Source: 1-14-2-50-31-20 sp965370315 (GTDB lineage: Bacteria; Bacteroidota; Ignavibacteria; Ignavibacteriales; Melioribacteraceae). From it: a DNA stretch of 64,000 nt. Position 1 is the first letter of the stretch, and each line of letters starts with the position of its first letter. The notes below the pieces were generated by a model, which worked only from the letters and a program-made list of their open reading frames with translations, had not been told where the DNA came from and did not search any database. The DNA lies in the NCBI GenBank assembly GCA_965370315.1, contig CBDUTO010000006.1, forward strand, positions 1 to 64,000, given 5' to 3'. Below are positions 19,838 through 28,015 of this stretch, in pieces. Both the position numbers and the translations under genes were made by a program.

Positions 19838-21136
19838 ATGAAAGTTAATTATTCACTACTATTTGTAGCTATACTAGTCGGAATATTTCTGCTAATATTT
19901 TCTTTTTCTCTGCTAAACTTTGGTTTAACTAATGAAGGGGAAGTTGTTAAGATATATTATGTCGATAACATTTCAGCCTCACATCAAAAAATAATTGATA
20001 ATTTTAACCAAACCAACAATGGACAAATTGAAGTTATTCCCATTGATATTCCTTTCTATAAATTTAGTACTAATGAAAGAAAAGAATTGCTAATTAGAGC
20101 TTTGCGTAGTAAATCGGAGCAAGTAGATATTTTTGCTGCAGACATAATTTGGGTTAGCAGATTCGCTAAATGGTCAGAAAATTTAGATAAATACTTTACA
20201 GCTTCGGAAAAAGACAGATTAACAAAATATGCAAAATTAACCGGGCATGTTGATAATCATTTTCTAGCATCACCACTCTATTTAGATGTTGGTGTAATGT
20301 TTTACCGCGAAGACTTATTAACTAATTTTAAAAATTCAACTAAAATTAAGGAAAATCTTTCTCAATCAATTACGTGGAGTGAGTTTATCTCACTAAGTAG
20401 CCAATTTAAAAATAAAAGAAATTTTTATTCCTTTCCAGCAGATGCTTTTGAGGGACTAATTTGTTCTTTTACAGAACTGCTATTAACTCAAGATGCAGAC
20501 TATTTTAAATATGAAATTGATTTTACAAACCCATATGCTGAAAAATCTTTGCAACTATTGGTTGATTTAGTAAACAAATATAAAATATCTCCTAAAAATG
20601 TAATAAACTATCGTGAAAAAGATGCATATGATAATTTTATTGAAAATAATGGCTTATTCGTAAGAGGTTGGCAAAGTTTTGAAAATGACACAAAAAATTT
20701 AAACAAAAATTCTGAAAAGGAAGAATTTATTGCTATAACTCAATTACCTCATTTTGATGGAGCCGATATTGGAGCAACAATTGGGGGTTGGAATATAATG
20801 TTAGCTCAAAATAGTCAGCATAAAGAAGAGGCTATAAAATTTATTAAATACACACTTACAGAAGAAGCTCAGAAAATTTTATTTTCTGAAGGAGCTTATC
20901 TTCCAGTAATTAATTCACTCTACGAGGATTCAACTTTTATTAAAAACAATCCTACTATTTCTTATGCAAAAACTATTTTGAACAAAGGAAAGCTGCGCCC
21001 TAAATTAGAAGATTATACTCAAATATCTAATATACTTTCAAACTACATTAGACAAGCTATTAATAATGAAATATCTGTTACAACTGCATTAAAAACTGCC
21101 GAAACAGAGATTCTAAAATCACGAAAGAATAGATAA
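19838..21136 (+). CDS. Membrane-anchored extracellular solute-binding protein, probable sensor
   Basis: A 432-residue protein of the family 1 (MalE-like) solute-binding fold: 'HQKIIDNFNQTNNGQIEVI', 'VDIFAADIIWVSRFAKWSENLDKYF', 'PLYLDVGVMFYREDLL', and near the end 'KEEAIKFIKYTLTEEAQ'. The N-terminal hydrophobic segment (about 6-27) lacks a lipobox Cys or a clear cleavage site, so it may remain as an anchor. No ABC permease or ATPase gene is present. The stop codon overlaps the next gene's ATG (TAATG), so it is translationally coupled to the histidine kinase. I infer that it captures a glucan oligosaccharide and signals to that kinase instead of feeding a transporter. Confidence 0.85.
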   Translation: MKVNYSLLFVAILVGIFLLIFSFSLLNFGLTNEGEVVKIYYVDNISASHQKIIDNFNQTNNGQIEVIPIDIPFYKFSTNERKELLIRALRSKSEQVDIFAADIIWVSRFAKWSENLDKYFTASEKDRLTKYAKLTGHVDNHFLASPLYLDVGVMFYREDLLTNFKNSTKIKENLSQSITWSEFISLSSQFKNKRNFYSFPADAFEGLICSFTELLLTQDADYFKYEIDFTNPYAEKSLQLLVDLVNKYKISPKNVINYREKDAYDNFIENNGLFVRGWQSFENDTKNLNKNSEKEEFIAITQLPHFDGADIGATIGGWNIMLAQNSQHKEEAIKFIKYTLTEEAQKILFSEGAYLPVINSLYEDSTFIKNNPTISYAKTILNKGKLRPKLEDYTQISNILSNYIRQAINNEISVTTALKTAETEILKSRKNR

Positions 21137-22611
21137 TGATAAAGAAAGATTTAGGTAAAAAGATTAAGAAATATCGATTGGAACTTAGACATATTACGGT
21201 TCTAGCTTTCATACTTATTTCGTTTCAAGTAATTTTAACAATTGTACAACGTTCCTCTTTTCATGAACTTCTTGTCGAGACACAACAGTGGTATCAAAGG
21301 AACTCTGCAGAAAGACTTGCTAACTCGAACTCAACGGCACTTGAATTACTTATTGAAAATTTAGGTAGCTTGGATGAAATATCTCCGGCAAAGCAACAGC
21401 GAGCTATTCAATCATTTAATATAATACTTACTCAACAAATACTCGAACAGAACATTGAAGATGTTGCAATAGTTGTGATGAATGAAGGCGAGATAGTTGC
21501 CATTGATGACGGAGCTGAATTATTTAATCTCTTAACTAAGAGATCTACTTCAAATAAAGCTAACTTAAATCACCCAAAAGCAATTCAGCTATTTGCAGAG
21601 AACTATGAAAAGATTAAAAGTGAAGAGAGAATTATTAGTTTTTTGAAAGATAATTCTATTTTTGATATTCTTGTTCCACTTGCACCCCACGGTGAGTTGG
21701 TGGGTGTTTTTTACATGGAAAACATTCCAGATTTTTCTGCAATTACTTCAGAACTATTAACTAACTATAACCAAATTGCCGTTATTTATGTATCACTAAT
21801 TCTATTAGGCTTATTAACAATGTATTATATCTCTTCATACACAATGAAAGAGAGAGACACTGTTCAACAAAAATTATTTGTGGAACACCAAGAACATCTT
21901 AAAGAACAAATTGAGCATGAAAAGGAGACTCTCTTTACAAAGCGAATTTATCACACACACCACAAAGCTGAAAAAGTAATGGGTTTTATTAAAGATGATT
22001 TAAGAAATCTTTCTAATAAAAACATAGATGAAACCAAGAAAAAAGTTACTAAGTATGCAAACTTTGTTGCTCGTGCTATTTATGATATGAAGTGGTATGA
22101 CCCTCCATTACAAACTATTAGAAACCAAATGTTTAATACTGATATTAATGGAGCTATAAGATTTATAATTGATAATATTTTTCTTCGTGTTTCTTCTAAA
22201 GTTGAAAATATTAAATTCAACATGAATTTATCTGATGACATTCCAAAAATAAAGATAAATGAATTCGTTGTGTGGGAGGTTTTAGAACCCCTAATTCAAA
22301 ATAGTATAGATCACGCAGGAAATTACAATATAGCAATTACTGTAAGTACATTTTTTGAATCTGAATCAAAAGAAACGTTTATAATTATTGAAGATGATGG
22401 TAAAGGAATTTTACCAAGACTTCTAGAAACAAATGATGATGGAATTCAAAAACTATTTTTGGAAAACATAACTACAAAAGATATAGTTGAAAAGAGCTCA
22501 GGATATGGATGCTATATTGCTCACCAACTATCAACAAAAAGATGTGGATGGAAGTTAACAGCAGAGAACTTAGAAAAAGGTTGTCGATTTATTATAAAAA
22601 TTCAAATGTAA
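21136..22611 (+). CDS. Sensor histidine kinase with atypical phosphoacceptor region
   Basis: A 491-residue protein. It has TM1 (about 20-37), a periplasmic domain of about 175 residues, TM2 (about 213-232), a coiled coil (about 236-268), a His-rich helix (IYHTHHKAEKVMGF, His 273, 275 and 276) and a C-terminal HATPase domain with an N box (EPLIQNSIDHAG) and G1 box (EDDGKGI). The His helix does not follow the standard HExxTPL form, so the phosphorylated His is uncertain. It is coupled to the binding-protein gene by a 1-base overlap and lies 9 bp before the activator gene. I infer a periplasmic interaction between its sensor domain and the binding protein. Confidence 0.88.
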   Translation: MIKKDLGKKIKKYRLELRHITVLAFILISFQVILTIVQRSSFHELLVETQQWYQRNSAERLANSNSTALELLIENLGSLDEISPAKQQRAIQSFNIILTQQILEQNIEDVAIVVMNEGEIVAIDDGAELFNLLTKRSTSNKANLNHPKAIQLFAENYEKIKSEERIISFLKDNSIFDILVPLAPHGELVGVFYMENIPDFSAITSELLTNYNQIAVIYVSLILLGLLTMYYISSYTMKERDTVQQKLFVEHQEHLKEQIEHEKETLFTKRIYHTHHKAEKVMGFIKDDLRNLSNKNIDETKKKVTKYANFVARAIYDMKWYDPPLQTIRNQMFNTDINGAIRFIIDNIFLRVSSKVENIKFNMNLSDDIPKIKINEFVVWEVLEPLIQNSIDHAGNYNIAITVSTFFESESKETFIIIEDDGKGILPRLLETNDDGIQKLFLENITTKDIVEKSSGYGCYIAHQLSTKRCGWKLTAENLEKGCRFIIKIQM

Positions 22612-22620
22612 AGGAAACAG

Positions 22621-24066
22621 ATGAACCAAAGTCTAATACGAATATTGCTTATTGAAGATGAAGAATTTGATGCAAGAAGAGTGAAAAACACAATTGCATA
22701 TTTTGAAGATAAAATTAAGATTTTATCCGTCGTCTCAAATGGAGATGCTGCTCTACGGTTATTAAAAGAGTCACCAGAAAATTATGATGTGATTGTGATG
22801 GATTATCAAATTGCTGGAACTTTGCATGGGGTAGAATTAATAAAAAGGATTAAAAGCCTTGAAAACACTATCCAAATTATTGTTATTACTAAACTCACTA
22901 TAGACCTAACAGATTTGAATTTTGCTCGTGCCCTTATGGATGCAGGTGCATTCTGGTATTGCACAAAATATCCTAATGATATTGAAGACTATATCTATCA
23001 ACCAACAGATTTTATTATGAGTATATTTAATGCCTACGAAAGAAAAAAATTGGAAGAACAACGGAATAAATCTCACAAAAAACTTAATACAAAAATTGAG
23101 GAAATACTAGAGAGCAAACAAATCATTTCAAATTCTGCAGAAATGGAAAAAGTAAAATATGATATTGAACGTCTCACCACAAACGAAGCAACAGTTCTAA
23201 TAAATGGCCCTTCCGGAACTGGGAAAGAGCTTGTAGCATATAATATTCACTATAAAAGCAAACGCAAATACGAGAATTTTGTGCCAATAAATTGTGGTAG
23301 CCTACCCAATGATTTAATTGAAAGTGAACTCTTTGGATATGAGAAAGGTTCATTTACAGGTGCAGCCAATCAAAAAGATGGTCTCTTCCAAATTGCTGAT
23401 AAAGGCACATTGTTTTTGGATGAAATTGCAGAACTTCCACAATCAGCCCAAGTTAAATTATTGCGTGTAATCCAAGATGGTGAGATTGATAAAATTGGCA
23501 GAACAAAAACCATAAAAGTTAATGTTAGAATTATAGCGGCAACTAACAAAGATCTCCGTAAAGAAGTTGAAGAAGGGCGTTTCCGTGAAGATCTTTATTA
23601 TAGATTAAATGTTTTGTTAATTTCATTGTTGCCACTATACAAGCGCCCTGATGATGTGCCCGTTTTAACGAACCATTTTTTGCAACAATATAGTTTTCAT
23701 ATGGGAATAGAAACTCCTAAAATTCCTGATGATGTTATGGAATATATGTGTCACTATAATTGGCCAGGTAATGTTAGAGAACTTAAAAATGTAATACAAA
23801 GATTGCTTTTTATTTCCAATAGTAATTTTGGCATAGACGATATTAAACAAGCAATAATTCCTGCATTGAAAAGAAAAGAAAAAAATGGAATATTAGATTT
23901 TGACAAAAATAATATTATTCCTTGGAAAGAGCTTGAGCGAGACTTAAAATATAAATATTTTAAATTTGTCAGAGAAAACTCCTCTTCCGATGCTGATACA
24001 GCATCAAAACTTGGGCTAGCCCCACCAAACTATTTTAGAATGAGTAAAGAATTAGGATTGAAATAA
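22621..24066 (+). CDS. Sigma-54-dependent response regulator (NtrC family)
   Basis: A 481-residue protein with three parts. The receiver has acidic residues at 12-14 and Asp 61 in VIVMDYQ. The AAA+ domain has Walker A GPSGTGKE at 196-203, the sigma-54 contact loop GSFTGA at 243-248 (a GAFTGA variant), Walker B LFLDEI and arginine-finger segment FREDLYYRLN. A C-terminal Fis-like helix-turn-helix follows (about 436-481, ADTASKLGLAPPNYFRMSKE). It would oligomerise at upstream sites and open sigma-54 promoters, four of which I see nearby. An AGGAAACAG Shine-Dalgarno precedes the ATG. Third gene of the sensory operon. Confidence 0.95.
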   Translation: MNQSLIRILLIEDEEFDARRVKNTIAYFEDKIKILSVVSNGDAALRLLKESPENYDVIVMDYQIAGTLHGVELIKRIKSLENTIQIIVITKLTIDLTDLNFARALMDAGAFWYCTKYPNDIEDYIYQPTDFIMSIFNAYERKKLEEQRNKSHKKLNTKIEEILESKQIISNSAEMEKVKYDIERLTTNEATVLINGPSGTGKELVAYNIHYKSKRKYENFVPINCGSLPNDLIESELFGYEKGSFTGAANQKDGLFQIADKGTLFLDEIAELPQSAQVKLLRVIQDGEIDKIGRTKTIKVNVRIIAATNKDLRKEVEEGRFREDLYYRLNVLLISLLPLYKRPDDVPVLTNHFLQQYSFHMGIETPKIPDDVMEYMCHYNWPGNVRELKNVIQRLLFISNSNFGIDDIKQAIIPALKRKEKNGILDFDKNNIIPWKELERDLKYKYFKFVRENSSSDADTASKLGLAPPNYFRMSKELGLK

Positions 24067-24078
24067 TCATTTTAATAA
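24064..24078. promoter_or_regulatory. Degenerate UAS before the GH5-CBM6 promoter
   Basis: On the minus strand this reads TTATTAAAATGATTA. The left half-site and spacer are identical to the GH128 site, while the right half-site has two mismatches. It lies 70 bases from the -24 box, against 69 in the two best promoters. It overlaps the stop codon of the activator gene. Low complexity makes chance a real possibility. Confidence 0.4.
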
Positions 24079-24079
24079 T

Positions 24080-24102
24080 ACTTTTATTACTTCAATAAAA
24101 GT
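24080..24102 (+). terminator. Possible terminator after the activator gene
   Basis: A perfect 9-bp inverted repeat (ACTTTTATT / AATAAAAGT) with a 5-nt loop, 13 bp after the stop codon. No U tract follows, and the core also fits TTATT-N5-AATAA, so it may be a second activator site instead. Confidence 0.35.
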
Positions 24103-24148
24103 TGAACTACCTTCTCGCGAAAGGGCACGATTTTAAGCCTAGAATTTG

Positions 24149-24164
24149 CGGTATAATTTTTGCA
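24149..24164 (+). promoter_or_regulatory. Sigma-54 promoter of the GH5-CBM6 gene
   Basis: CGGTATAATTTTTGCA has GG-N10-GC spacing and a perfect TTGCA at -12; it departs from consensus at the first base and at C to T in GGCA. Predicted start is near 24175, leaving a 5' leader of about 144 nt that contains a MITE-like hairpin. Confidence 0.6.
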
Positions 24165-24192
24165 ATATTAGAATTTCTATAAAAATATTTTT

Positions 24193-24271
24193 TGTAATTC
24201 GAACCAAAAGTGTGGGTGATAAATCTTTAAAAAGATCTAGATTTCTCACATTCGTTCCAAATGAAATAACA
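24193..24271. repeat. Degenerate MITE-like inverted repeat in the GH5 leader
   Basis: The left arm (GTAATTCGAAC ... ATAAATCTTT) and right arm (AGATTTCTCACATTCGTTCC, then AAATGA) are imperfectly complementary. Both resemble the arms of the better preserved element at 58945-59026 (TGTCATTTCGAACGGAG ... AGAAATCTTT). It lies between the sigma-54 promoter and the GH5 start, so it would be transcribed as a hairpin. Confidence 0.5.
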
Positions 24272-24318
24272 AGAGAGTATTTATTTTGTAAAACAAGAAT
24301 ACTAATAATGGAATTATA

Positions 24319-26304
24319 ATGAGTAAAAGTATAATAATTTTTCTTTTCATTGCTTCATCCATTTTTGCTAATGGAATTTTAAGAACTGACGGCACTAAGA
24401 TAGTAGATGCTGATGGAACTGAAGTAATCTTCAAAGGCATCGGACTTGGGGGATGGCTTGTGCCAGAAGGTTATATGTTCAACATGTCAGGATTTGCTAA
24501 CTCCCCTACTGAAATAAAAAACAAAATAATTGGTTTAGTTGGTGAAGCAAACACAGAGATTATCTTTCAAGAGTTTCGCAATAATTTTGTTACAGAAGCT
24601 GATATAGATTCAATTGCAAGTTGGGGCTTTAATAATATTAGACTTCCAATGCATTACGAATTATTAACGCCAAGAGACGAGCCATATGTTTATACCGAAA
24701 GTGGATTTGCTTTAATGGATAGCTTAATTTCATGGTGCAAAAAAAGAGATATCTATTTAATCCTTGATTTACACGCTGCTCCTGGCGGACAAAGTGCCGA
24801 ACCAATTAGTGATTACGATCCTAACTTTCCTTCTCTTTGGGAAAGCGAGGAAAACAAAGCTCGCACAGTCGACCTTTGGCGGGAAATTGCTTCGCGATAT
24901 GTAAATGAAGAAACTGTTGCTGGATATGATTTAATTAATGAAACTGCATGGGGAGATCTTGGGCCTCAAAACATCGATTTACGAAATCTATTTATCCGAA
25001 TCACAAATGCAATAAGAACTGTCGACACGAATCATATTGTTTATATTGAAGGGAATTGGTTTGCTACTGATTTTACAGGACTTACTCCCCCATGGGATGA
25101 TAATATGTCATATTCATTCCACAAATATTGGAGCGAAGTGACAACTAGTTCAATTCAAAGTTATCTTGCAATGCGTAGCACTTATGATGTACCTCTTTGG
25201 ATGAGTGAATCCGGTGAGAATTCAAATTCGTGGTTCACCGATTTTGTTTCACTTCTTGATGATAATAAAATTGGATGGTCTTGGTGGACAATCAAAAAGC
25301 ATGATGCAATTTCACCTTTGGCTTCTGTAACGGTTTCACCTCAATTTCAAGTGCTTATGAACTACTGGAATAATGGTGGAACTAAACCGACCGTAGATTA
25401 CTCAATGACTGCATTACGATTGCAAATTGAAAACTATAAAATTAAAAATTGTGACACAAAAGAGGACGTTTTGGATGCTCTCTTCAGAAGGCCATTTAAT
25501 AATGATTTAATTCCATTTGGAGAAAATAAAATTCCGGGTATAATCTACGGAGTTAACTTCGATTATGGGAATTTAGGAAAAGCATTTTACGATACTTCGC
25601 CTAGCAATACTGGAGACGGCAGCTATAATAATGGTTGGATTTATAGAAACGATGGTGTTGACATTGAAGCTTGTTCAGACCAAACGACAAACGGATATAA
25701 TATTGGTTGGATTGAATCTGGAGAGTGGTTAAAATTCTCAGTAAATATTGAGCATGCGGGAACTTATAAAGTAAAACTAAGAATTGCAGCTCAAAATTCT
25801 GGAGGAATGATACATCTACTTTTGGATGACACTCCATTAACAAACTTGATTGATGTTCCAGTTACAGGTGGATGGCAAAGTTGGCAAACATTACAAATTT
25901 CTGATATTGAATTACCTGCTGGAAAACATGAGTTAGTAATTAAATTTTACTTTGGTGGGTTCAATTTTAATTTGATGGAATATGAACTTACAGCTGTTGG
26001 TGTTGATGATGAAAATGAAACTAGTTTTAATTTTAATTTAGAGCAAAATTATCCTAATCCTTTTAATCCAAGTACAGCGATTAAATACCAAATACCAAAA
26101 GTCGAAAATCGTGAATCGTCAATCGTAAGATTAATTGTTTTTGATATTTTGGGAAAGGAAGTTTCTACACTTGTTAATAAGAAACAGTCACCCGGAAATT
26201 ACTCTGTTAAATATGATGCTTCAAATCTTCCAAGTGGAACTTATTTTTATCAATTAGAGAGTGGTTCTTTTATTCAGACTAAGAAAATGCTATTAATCAA
26301 ATAG
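24319..26304 (+). CDS. GH5 exo-beta-glucanase-like enzyme with CBM6 and T9SS domain
   Basis: A 661-residue protein. A signal peptide (ending SIFANG) is followed by a GH5 barrel (about 20-365; GIGLGGWLVPEGYMF, WGFNNIRLPMHYE, acid/base Glu in DLINETAWG, nucleophile Glu in MSESGEN). A CBM6-like domain (about 400-560, ending NLMEYEL) and a type A sorting domain (LEQNYPNPFNPSTAIKYQI to KKMLLIK) follow. The GGWLVPEG segment resembles fungal-type exo-beta-1,3-glucanases. T9SS would place it on the cell surface. It is a paralogue of the shorter GH5 at 33968, which lacks CBM6 and the sorting domain. The sorting domain carries an extra (AATCGTN)x3 insertion at about 26106-26127. Confidence 0.9.
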   Translation: MSKSIIIFLFIASSIFANGILRTDGTKIVDADGTEVIFKGIGLGGWLVPEGYMFNMSGFANSPTEIKNKIIGLVGEANTEIIFQEFRNNFVTEADIDSIASWGFNNIRLPMHYELLTPRDEPYVYTESGFALMDSLISWCKKRDIYLILDLHAAPGGQSAEPISDYDPNFPSLWESEENKARTVDLWREIASRYVNEETVAGYDLINETAWGDLGPQNIDLRNLFIRITNAIRTVDTNHIVYIEGNWFATDFTGLTPPWDDNMSYSFHKYWSEVTTSSIQSYLAMRSTYDVPLWMSESGENSNSWFTDFVSLLDDNKIGWSWWTIKKHDAISPLASVTVSPQFQVLMNYWNNGGTKPTVDYSMTALRLQIENYKIKNCDTKEDVLDALFRRPFNNDLIPFGENKIPGIIYGVNFDYGNLGKAFYDTSPSNTGDGSYNNGWIYRNDGVDIEACSDQTTNGYNIGWIESGEWLKFSVNIEHAGTYKVKLRIAAQNSGGMIHLLLDDTPLTNLIDVPVTGGWQSWQTLQISDIELPAGKHELVIKFYFGGFNFNLMEYELTAVGVDDENETSFNFNLEQNYPNPFNPSTAIKYQIPKVENRESSIVRLIVFDILGKEVSTLVNKKQSPGNYSVKYDASNLPSGTYFYQLESGSFIQTKKMLLIK

Positions 26305-26323
26305 GAATAGCAAACGGCTAATC

Positions 26324-26480
26324 AATTTAAGATATAAAAAGCACATGCACCTTTTTGTACGCTTGGTTTAAGCAATTCTTTTCCAACTAATTCTGGGAAA
26401 TCGTTGATTTCTTGATACATACTATTGATGATCTTTTCATAACTCAATGAGCCAATTGAACCAATTATGAGTCAATTAAT
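26324..26480 (-). pseudogene. Second remnant of the regulator C-terminus
   Basis: On the minus strand the frame reads SYEKIINSMYQEINDFPELV, then KGACAFYILN and stop. It parallels the C-terminal wHTH of the neighbouring remnant (EKITNSVYQKLNN ... LAELVELG ... KGAGAFYCLK) but lacks about 9-10 residues of the recognition region. No upstream part of the protein is preserved. It looks like a decayed duplicate or the end of an older copy. Confidence 0.55.
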
Positions 26481-26539
26481 TTGCAAACTTTTCCTGCCTC
26501 ATATTCTTCAACCAAATATATATGGCGCTATTGGCGTAA

Positions 26540-27001
26540 TTATTTTAAGCAATAAAATGCTCCAGCTCCTTTAGTTCCGGAACTTTCCAATATCCCCAAT
26601 TCTACAAGTTCAGCTAAATCTCTTGTCGCTGTTCGGTTAGATGTATTATTTAGTTTCTGATACACACTATTCGTAATCTTCTCATTTTCTTTTATGTGAA
26701 GAATAGCTTCTATCGGCCTACCATTTATTTCAAGAGACTGCAAATACTCTTCACTATAAATATTTTTTCTGAACTCAATCCAAAAATCCGATGCTTCATA
26801 TTTATATGCGGGAATTGGCAAATCGGCTTTCTCACATTAGAGCTTCATCTTTGTAATTCTTCTGCCCCACGATTCTACATAACCAACTCTGAAAAAGGCA
26901 TTTGCAATATCTGGATTATATGGCTTAGAGGAATGTTTGGCTAACAAATTTTCAACAGTCCAATTTTCTGGAAGCTGTCCATCATTCCAAAACCAAACAG
27001 C
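26540..27001 (-). pseudogene. Truncated AlbA_2/HATPase_c_4-type regulator with in-frame stop
   Basis: On the minus strand the frame after the RhuM stop reads AVWFWNDGQLPENWTVENLL, then PYNPDIANAFFRVGYVESWG, RRITKMKL, an in-frame TAA (about 26838-26840) and then CEKADLPIPAYKYEASDFW to KGAGAFYCLK. This is the C-terminal part of the RecG-like 'ATP-binding/putative DNA-binding' family: a HATPase_c_4 region followed by a winged helix. The N-terminal AlbA_2 half is missing, and the break coincides with the 3' end of the RhuM gene. The segment after the stop could still be made as a 93-residue protein from a TTG at 26821, but a functional product is unlikely. Confidence 0.75.
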
Positions 27002-28015
27002 TTAATTCTTTTTCTTGTTCTCAACTTTCTTCACTACTTTATCAAAATCTGAGTTTTCAATTGTTTTTTGTTGGTGTTGTTTATACTTTTCGTATTCAAG
27101 CTCAGCACTCTCTTTTGCTAACTCGTGAGAAACTTTTCCTGTATCTGTTAATATTTCACGATTATTAATTGTCAAAAATGCTTCAAGTTTTTTAATCCAA
27201 TCTTTCATATTCATTGGAATGCGTTGCATCGCTTGACCCTGAGCAAAAACAAGATATTGCTCAACTAAATTATTCAATGCCATCAATTCATTTTCTTGCA
27301 AGTAATTTTTAGCAATTGAAACATCGGTCATTCTAACTTTTTCTCCTCGCCAATTAGTTAAACCCATATTTTGCTTTTGGTTATCAATTCTGGATGTAAT
27401 TATTTCCGCTGCTGTTTTTCCAGTAATAGCCCAATGCAATTTATTTTGAATAGTTTTGAAGAAATTAGTACTTATATCCAATGTTGGGTCATAGTCAACA
27501 CTTGTAGCGTAAATATCCGTTATTTTTCTATAAAATCTTTTTTCGGATGTACGAATATCTTGTATTCGTTTTTCCAATTCTTCAAAATAATCGAAAGGTA
27601 AATCGGGGTTCTTCAAACGATCATCATCCAACACAAAACCTTTTACAATAAACTCTTTTATGTGTGTTGTTGCCCATTGCCTAAATTTTGTTGCCACGTG
27701 CGATTTTATGCGGTAGCCAACAGAAATAATTGCATCTAGATTGTAAAATACTTGCTTTCTCTTTACATCTCGTTCCCCCTCTTTTTGAACTATTAAGAAA
27801 TCCTTAATAGTTGCTCTTTCTTCTAGCTCCCCCTCCTCAAATATATTTTTCAAGTGAATGTTTATATTTGGAATAGAGGTTTGAAACAACTCAGCCATCA
27901 TTTTTTGAGTTAGCCAAACAGTTTCATCTTGAAAGCGAACGTCTAATTTTGTTTCACCACTTTCTGTTTGATATATTATTATTTGCGATTTGTTTTCTTG
28001 CATTTTATTTGCCAT
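27002..28015 (-). CDS. RhuM-family protein
   Basis: A 337-residue protein with the RhuM signature: QIIIYQTESGETKLDVRF, ETVWLTQKMMAELFQTSIPN, VFYNLDAIISVGYRIKS and FRQWATTHIKEFIVKGF. These proteins, named from Salmonella SPI-3, carry a Bro-N-like or KilA-like DNA-binding N-terminus and are often found beside restriction-modification genes; their biochemical role is unclear. The frame is open to 28054, but ATGGCAAATAA at 28015 overlaps the end of the upstream methylase gene, giving coupled translation, so this start is preferred. Its 3' end abuts the truncated regulator remnant. Confidence 0.85.
   Translation of the reverse strand: MANKMQENKSQIIIYQTESGETKLDVRFQDETVWLTQKMMAELFQTSIPNINIHLKNIFEEGELEERATIKDFLIVQKEGERDVKRKQVFYNLDAIISVGYRIKSHVATKFRQWATTHIKEFIVKGFVLDDDRLKNPDLPFDYFEELEKRIQDIRTSEKRFYRKITDIYATSVDYDPTLDISTNFFKTIQNKLHWAITGKTAAEIITSRIDNQKQNMGLTNWRGEKVRMTDVSIAKNYLQENELMALNNLVEQYLVFAQGQAMQRIPMNMKDWIKKLEAFLTINNREILTDTGKVSHELAKESAELEYEKYKQHQQKTIENSDFDKVVKKVENKKKN

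Noticed and set aside
19838..21136. Binding protein as part of a sugar ABC transporter
   Set aside because: No permease or ATPase gene in the window, and it is translationally coupled to a histidine kinase.
24084..24098. TTATT-ACTTC-AATAA as the main activator site of the GH5 promoter
   Set aside because: It sits at 50 bases rather than about 69-70 from the -24 box and its spacer is unlike the others; it is more likely part of a 3' hairpin. The degenerate site at 24064 has the right spacing.
24126..24143. GGGCACGATTTTAAGC as another sigma-54 box
   Set aside because: GG and GC are separated by one base too many and the -12 side reads AAGC instead of TTGC.
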